A stretch of 64,000 nucleotides of DNA, taken from the NCBI RefSeq assembly GCF_000328665.1, contig NC_019977.1:1426001-1490000 (forward strand). The letters run 5' to 3'. This stretch comes from Methanomethylovorans hollandica DSM 15978. GTDB taxonomy: Archaea > Halobacteriota > Methanosarcinia > Methanosarcinales > Methanosarcinaceae. A program made the position numbers and the translations under genes. The notes below the pieces were generated by a model. The model searched no databases, was not told the origin of the DNA, and worked only from the letters and a program-made list of their open reading frames with translations. Shown in pieces: positions 62,825 to 64,000 of the stretch (position 1 is the stretch's first letter; each line of letters starts with the position of its first letter).

Positions 62825-63310
62825 TCAATAAACCGCCATATTACGACGTAATGTCAGATACAGAAAACCTACTATGAAAATTAATAAGCACGATCCGATT
62901 GGAAACTCTGGAAGAGGGGCAACAATAAAATAAGCATCACTTTCTTCTTTAATTTTACCATTCATTTTATACTCTATAGCGTGAACACGCCATCTACCAT
63001 CTTTATCGAGACCCCCAGTATACAAACCAGCAGAGAATTTTTTATTATCAATAGTATCATCCTCAGTAAACCCTCTATATTCTATGGGACCTCCAATGGG
63101 ATCATAATACCAATGGAATACCATTCTTTTACCACTAGCATCGTCCACAGTTATCGTATCAATAATGTTTAAAGAACCATATATAAATTGTGTGGGCTCC
63201 TTGGGATCCATAGTTCCAGTGAATACATGAGTATGTGCAGCCTCAGCAACCGACACAAATCCCACTAAAACAATTAACAACAAAGCATACTTAAACAACT
63301 TCATTTTCAT
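62825..63310 (-). CDS. Secreted PEF-CTERM-like surface protein
   Basis: A 161-residue protein with an N-terminal signal peptide (KYALLLIVLVGFVSVAEAA, cleavage near residue 25) and a C-terminal tripartite sorting signal: PLPEFPIG at residues 132-139, a hydrophobic helix (SCLLIFIVGFLYLTL) and basic RR. This fits PEF-CTERM, the target of the neighbouring archaeosortase. The middle ~105 residues are predicted extracellular and not recognised. Confidence 0.78.
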   Translation of the reverse strand: MKMKLFKYALLLIVLVGFVSVAEAAHTHVFTGTMDPKEPTQFIYGSLNIIDTITVDDASGKRMVFHWYYDPIGGPIEYRGFTEDDTIDNKKFSAGLYTGGLDKDGRWRVHAIEYKMNGKIKEESDAYFIVAPLPEFPIGSCLLIFIVGFLYLTLRRNMAVY

Positions 63311-64000
63311 CCCACCTTCCCTATGATCAAAGCCACCTGAGTGAACACCATACCAATGAATATAACGAACAGTACTCCTGACAATCTGCCAAACCTTATA
63401 CGCAGGTCTCCTATGAACTTAAATGATTTTTGAGAGAGCGAAGGTTCTGTCAGTTCAAGATATATCAGTAATATAATCAGGACTATAGAGAAGATCACGC
63501 TTACATTGAGAGTTGAATTGTCTCCGAATGCCTGATCATAGTAGGCCATGGTGGTCATATAGCTCATTACTGACGTGGAGAACGATGCAAAGCTTACAAA
63601 ACTGCTCCAGACCTGTGGTGGGTATGCAGGCAGTGACATGTATTCATCATGGGTCTTTCCATCCATATTGGACTTTACTAAAAAGGTGATCTGTTCTCCC
63701 ATTTCCAGGGGATTTACATAAGTGTACTGATATTTTTTATTTGACAGAGGAGCCAGTTCCGTTGCACCCTCCATCATCAGTTTCCCGTTGGCATATAGTT
63801 CATAATCAGCTGAAGATGCCTGAAGGGACGGATTATTGAGATTGAAAGTAACTACTACAGGCACTCCTTCTGAGGGCACCTGGGGAAAGACAGACACGGA
63901 CACCGGAGCAGCAGCATCGTGTAAGCCAACAACCAGACTTGCCATTACCAGCACAGAAAACCATATTACAAGAGTCTTTGAAACATATTGCCTATCCGAA
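63307..64000 (-). CDS. Exported protein with C-terminal membrane helices (5' end outside window)
   Basis: The frame is open to the right edge of the window (SDRQYVSKTLVIWFSVLVMA upstream of the first internal start at 63954), so the gene begins beyond 64000. A signal-like helix is followed by a beta-sandwich-like domain with VSVFPQVPSEGVPVVVTFNL, and later helices at VSVIFSIVLIILLIYLEL and VLFVIFIGMVFTQVALIIG. It overlaps the PEF-CTERM gene by 4 bases and so belongs to the same operon. Function unknown. Confidence 0.7.
   Translation of the reverse strand, partial: SDRQYVSKTLVIWFSVLVMASLVVGLHDAAAPVSVSVFPQVPSEGVPVVVTFNLNNPSLQASSADYELYANGKLMMEGATELAPLSNKKYQYTYVNPLEMGEQITFLVKSNMDGKTHDEYMSLPAYPPQVWSSFVSFASFSTSVMSYMTTMAYYDQAFGDNSTLNVSVIFSIVLIILLIYLELTEPSLSQKSFKFIGDLRIRFGRLSGVLFVIFIGMVFTQVALIIGKVG

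Overview
The window comes from a methanogenic archaeon of the Methanosarcinales (Methanolobus, Methanomethylovorans or Methanosarcina relatives are the best guesses). The main evidence is a complete F420H2 dehydrogenase operon, fpoABCDHIJJKLMNO, in the gene order known from Methanosarcina. Supporting evidence is archaeal GGTGA/GGAGG ribosome binding sites, TATA-type promoters, DUF22 and DUF835 proteins, a PGF-pre-PGF surface protein, and a PEF-CTERM protein beside an archaeosortase. The species cannot be named from the sequence alone.

Layout. 1-8.1 kb, plus strand: the end of a chemotaxis operon (cheB tail, cheA, three CheC-family genes, cheR, cheD, a DUF835 membrane protein and two unknown paralogues with shared Cys/His motifs). 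8.1-10.5 kb: a methyltransferase with a DUF4214-like tail and a DUF401 permease. 10.5-20.8 kb, minus strand: the fpo operon, closed by a clear terminator. 21-25 kb: a zinc-ribbon protein, a DUF22 protein, an Lrp/AsnC regulator, a tnpB element and an orphan ABC solute-binding lipoprotein.

25-34.8 kb is an island of toxin-antitoxin loci and mobile elements. It holds a 212-bp ISL3-type MITE, an IS605-like element between vapBC remnants, an AbiE-like operon with a 28-bp palindromic operator, hicAB, a hicB fragment beside another tnpB, relBE, and a truncated Hint(intein)-Doc protein whose junction resembles the end of a phage MuF domain. 34.9-49 kb is a surface-glycan locus: wecB, a flippase, a QueC-like enzyme, a GT-C-like membrane protein, a CapK/PaaK-like ligase, an NAD-dependent sugar epimerase, a GT4, a WbpG-like amidotransferase and a GT2. 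It is interrupted by an intact ISL3 element with perfect 8-bp target duplications. 49-64 kb carries surface proteins, two YdjM-like membrane proteins either side of an IS630 element, more tnpB elements, a second flippase and the archaeosortase/PEF-CTERM cluster.

Functionally the window combines energy conservation (Fpo passes electrons from F420H2 to methanophenazine and pumps protons), taxis signalling, and building and anchoring of a glycosylated cell surface. Much of the intergenic space is filled by a roughly 105-bp hairpin repeat family containing AACGCAAAGGCGC. Two further 115-bp structured repeats in the glycan locus share a compensatory base-pair change. No CRISPR array, rRNA or intact tRNA was seen.
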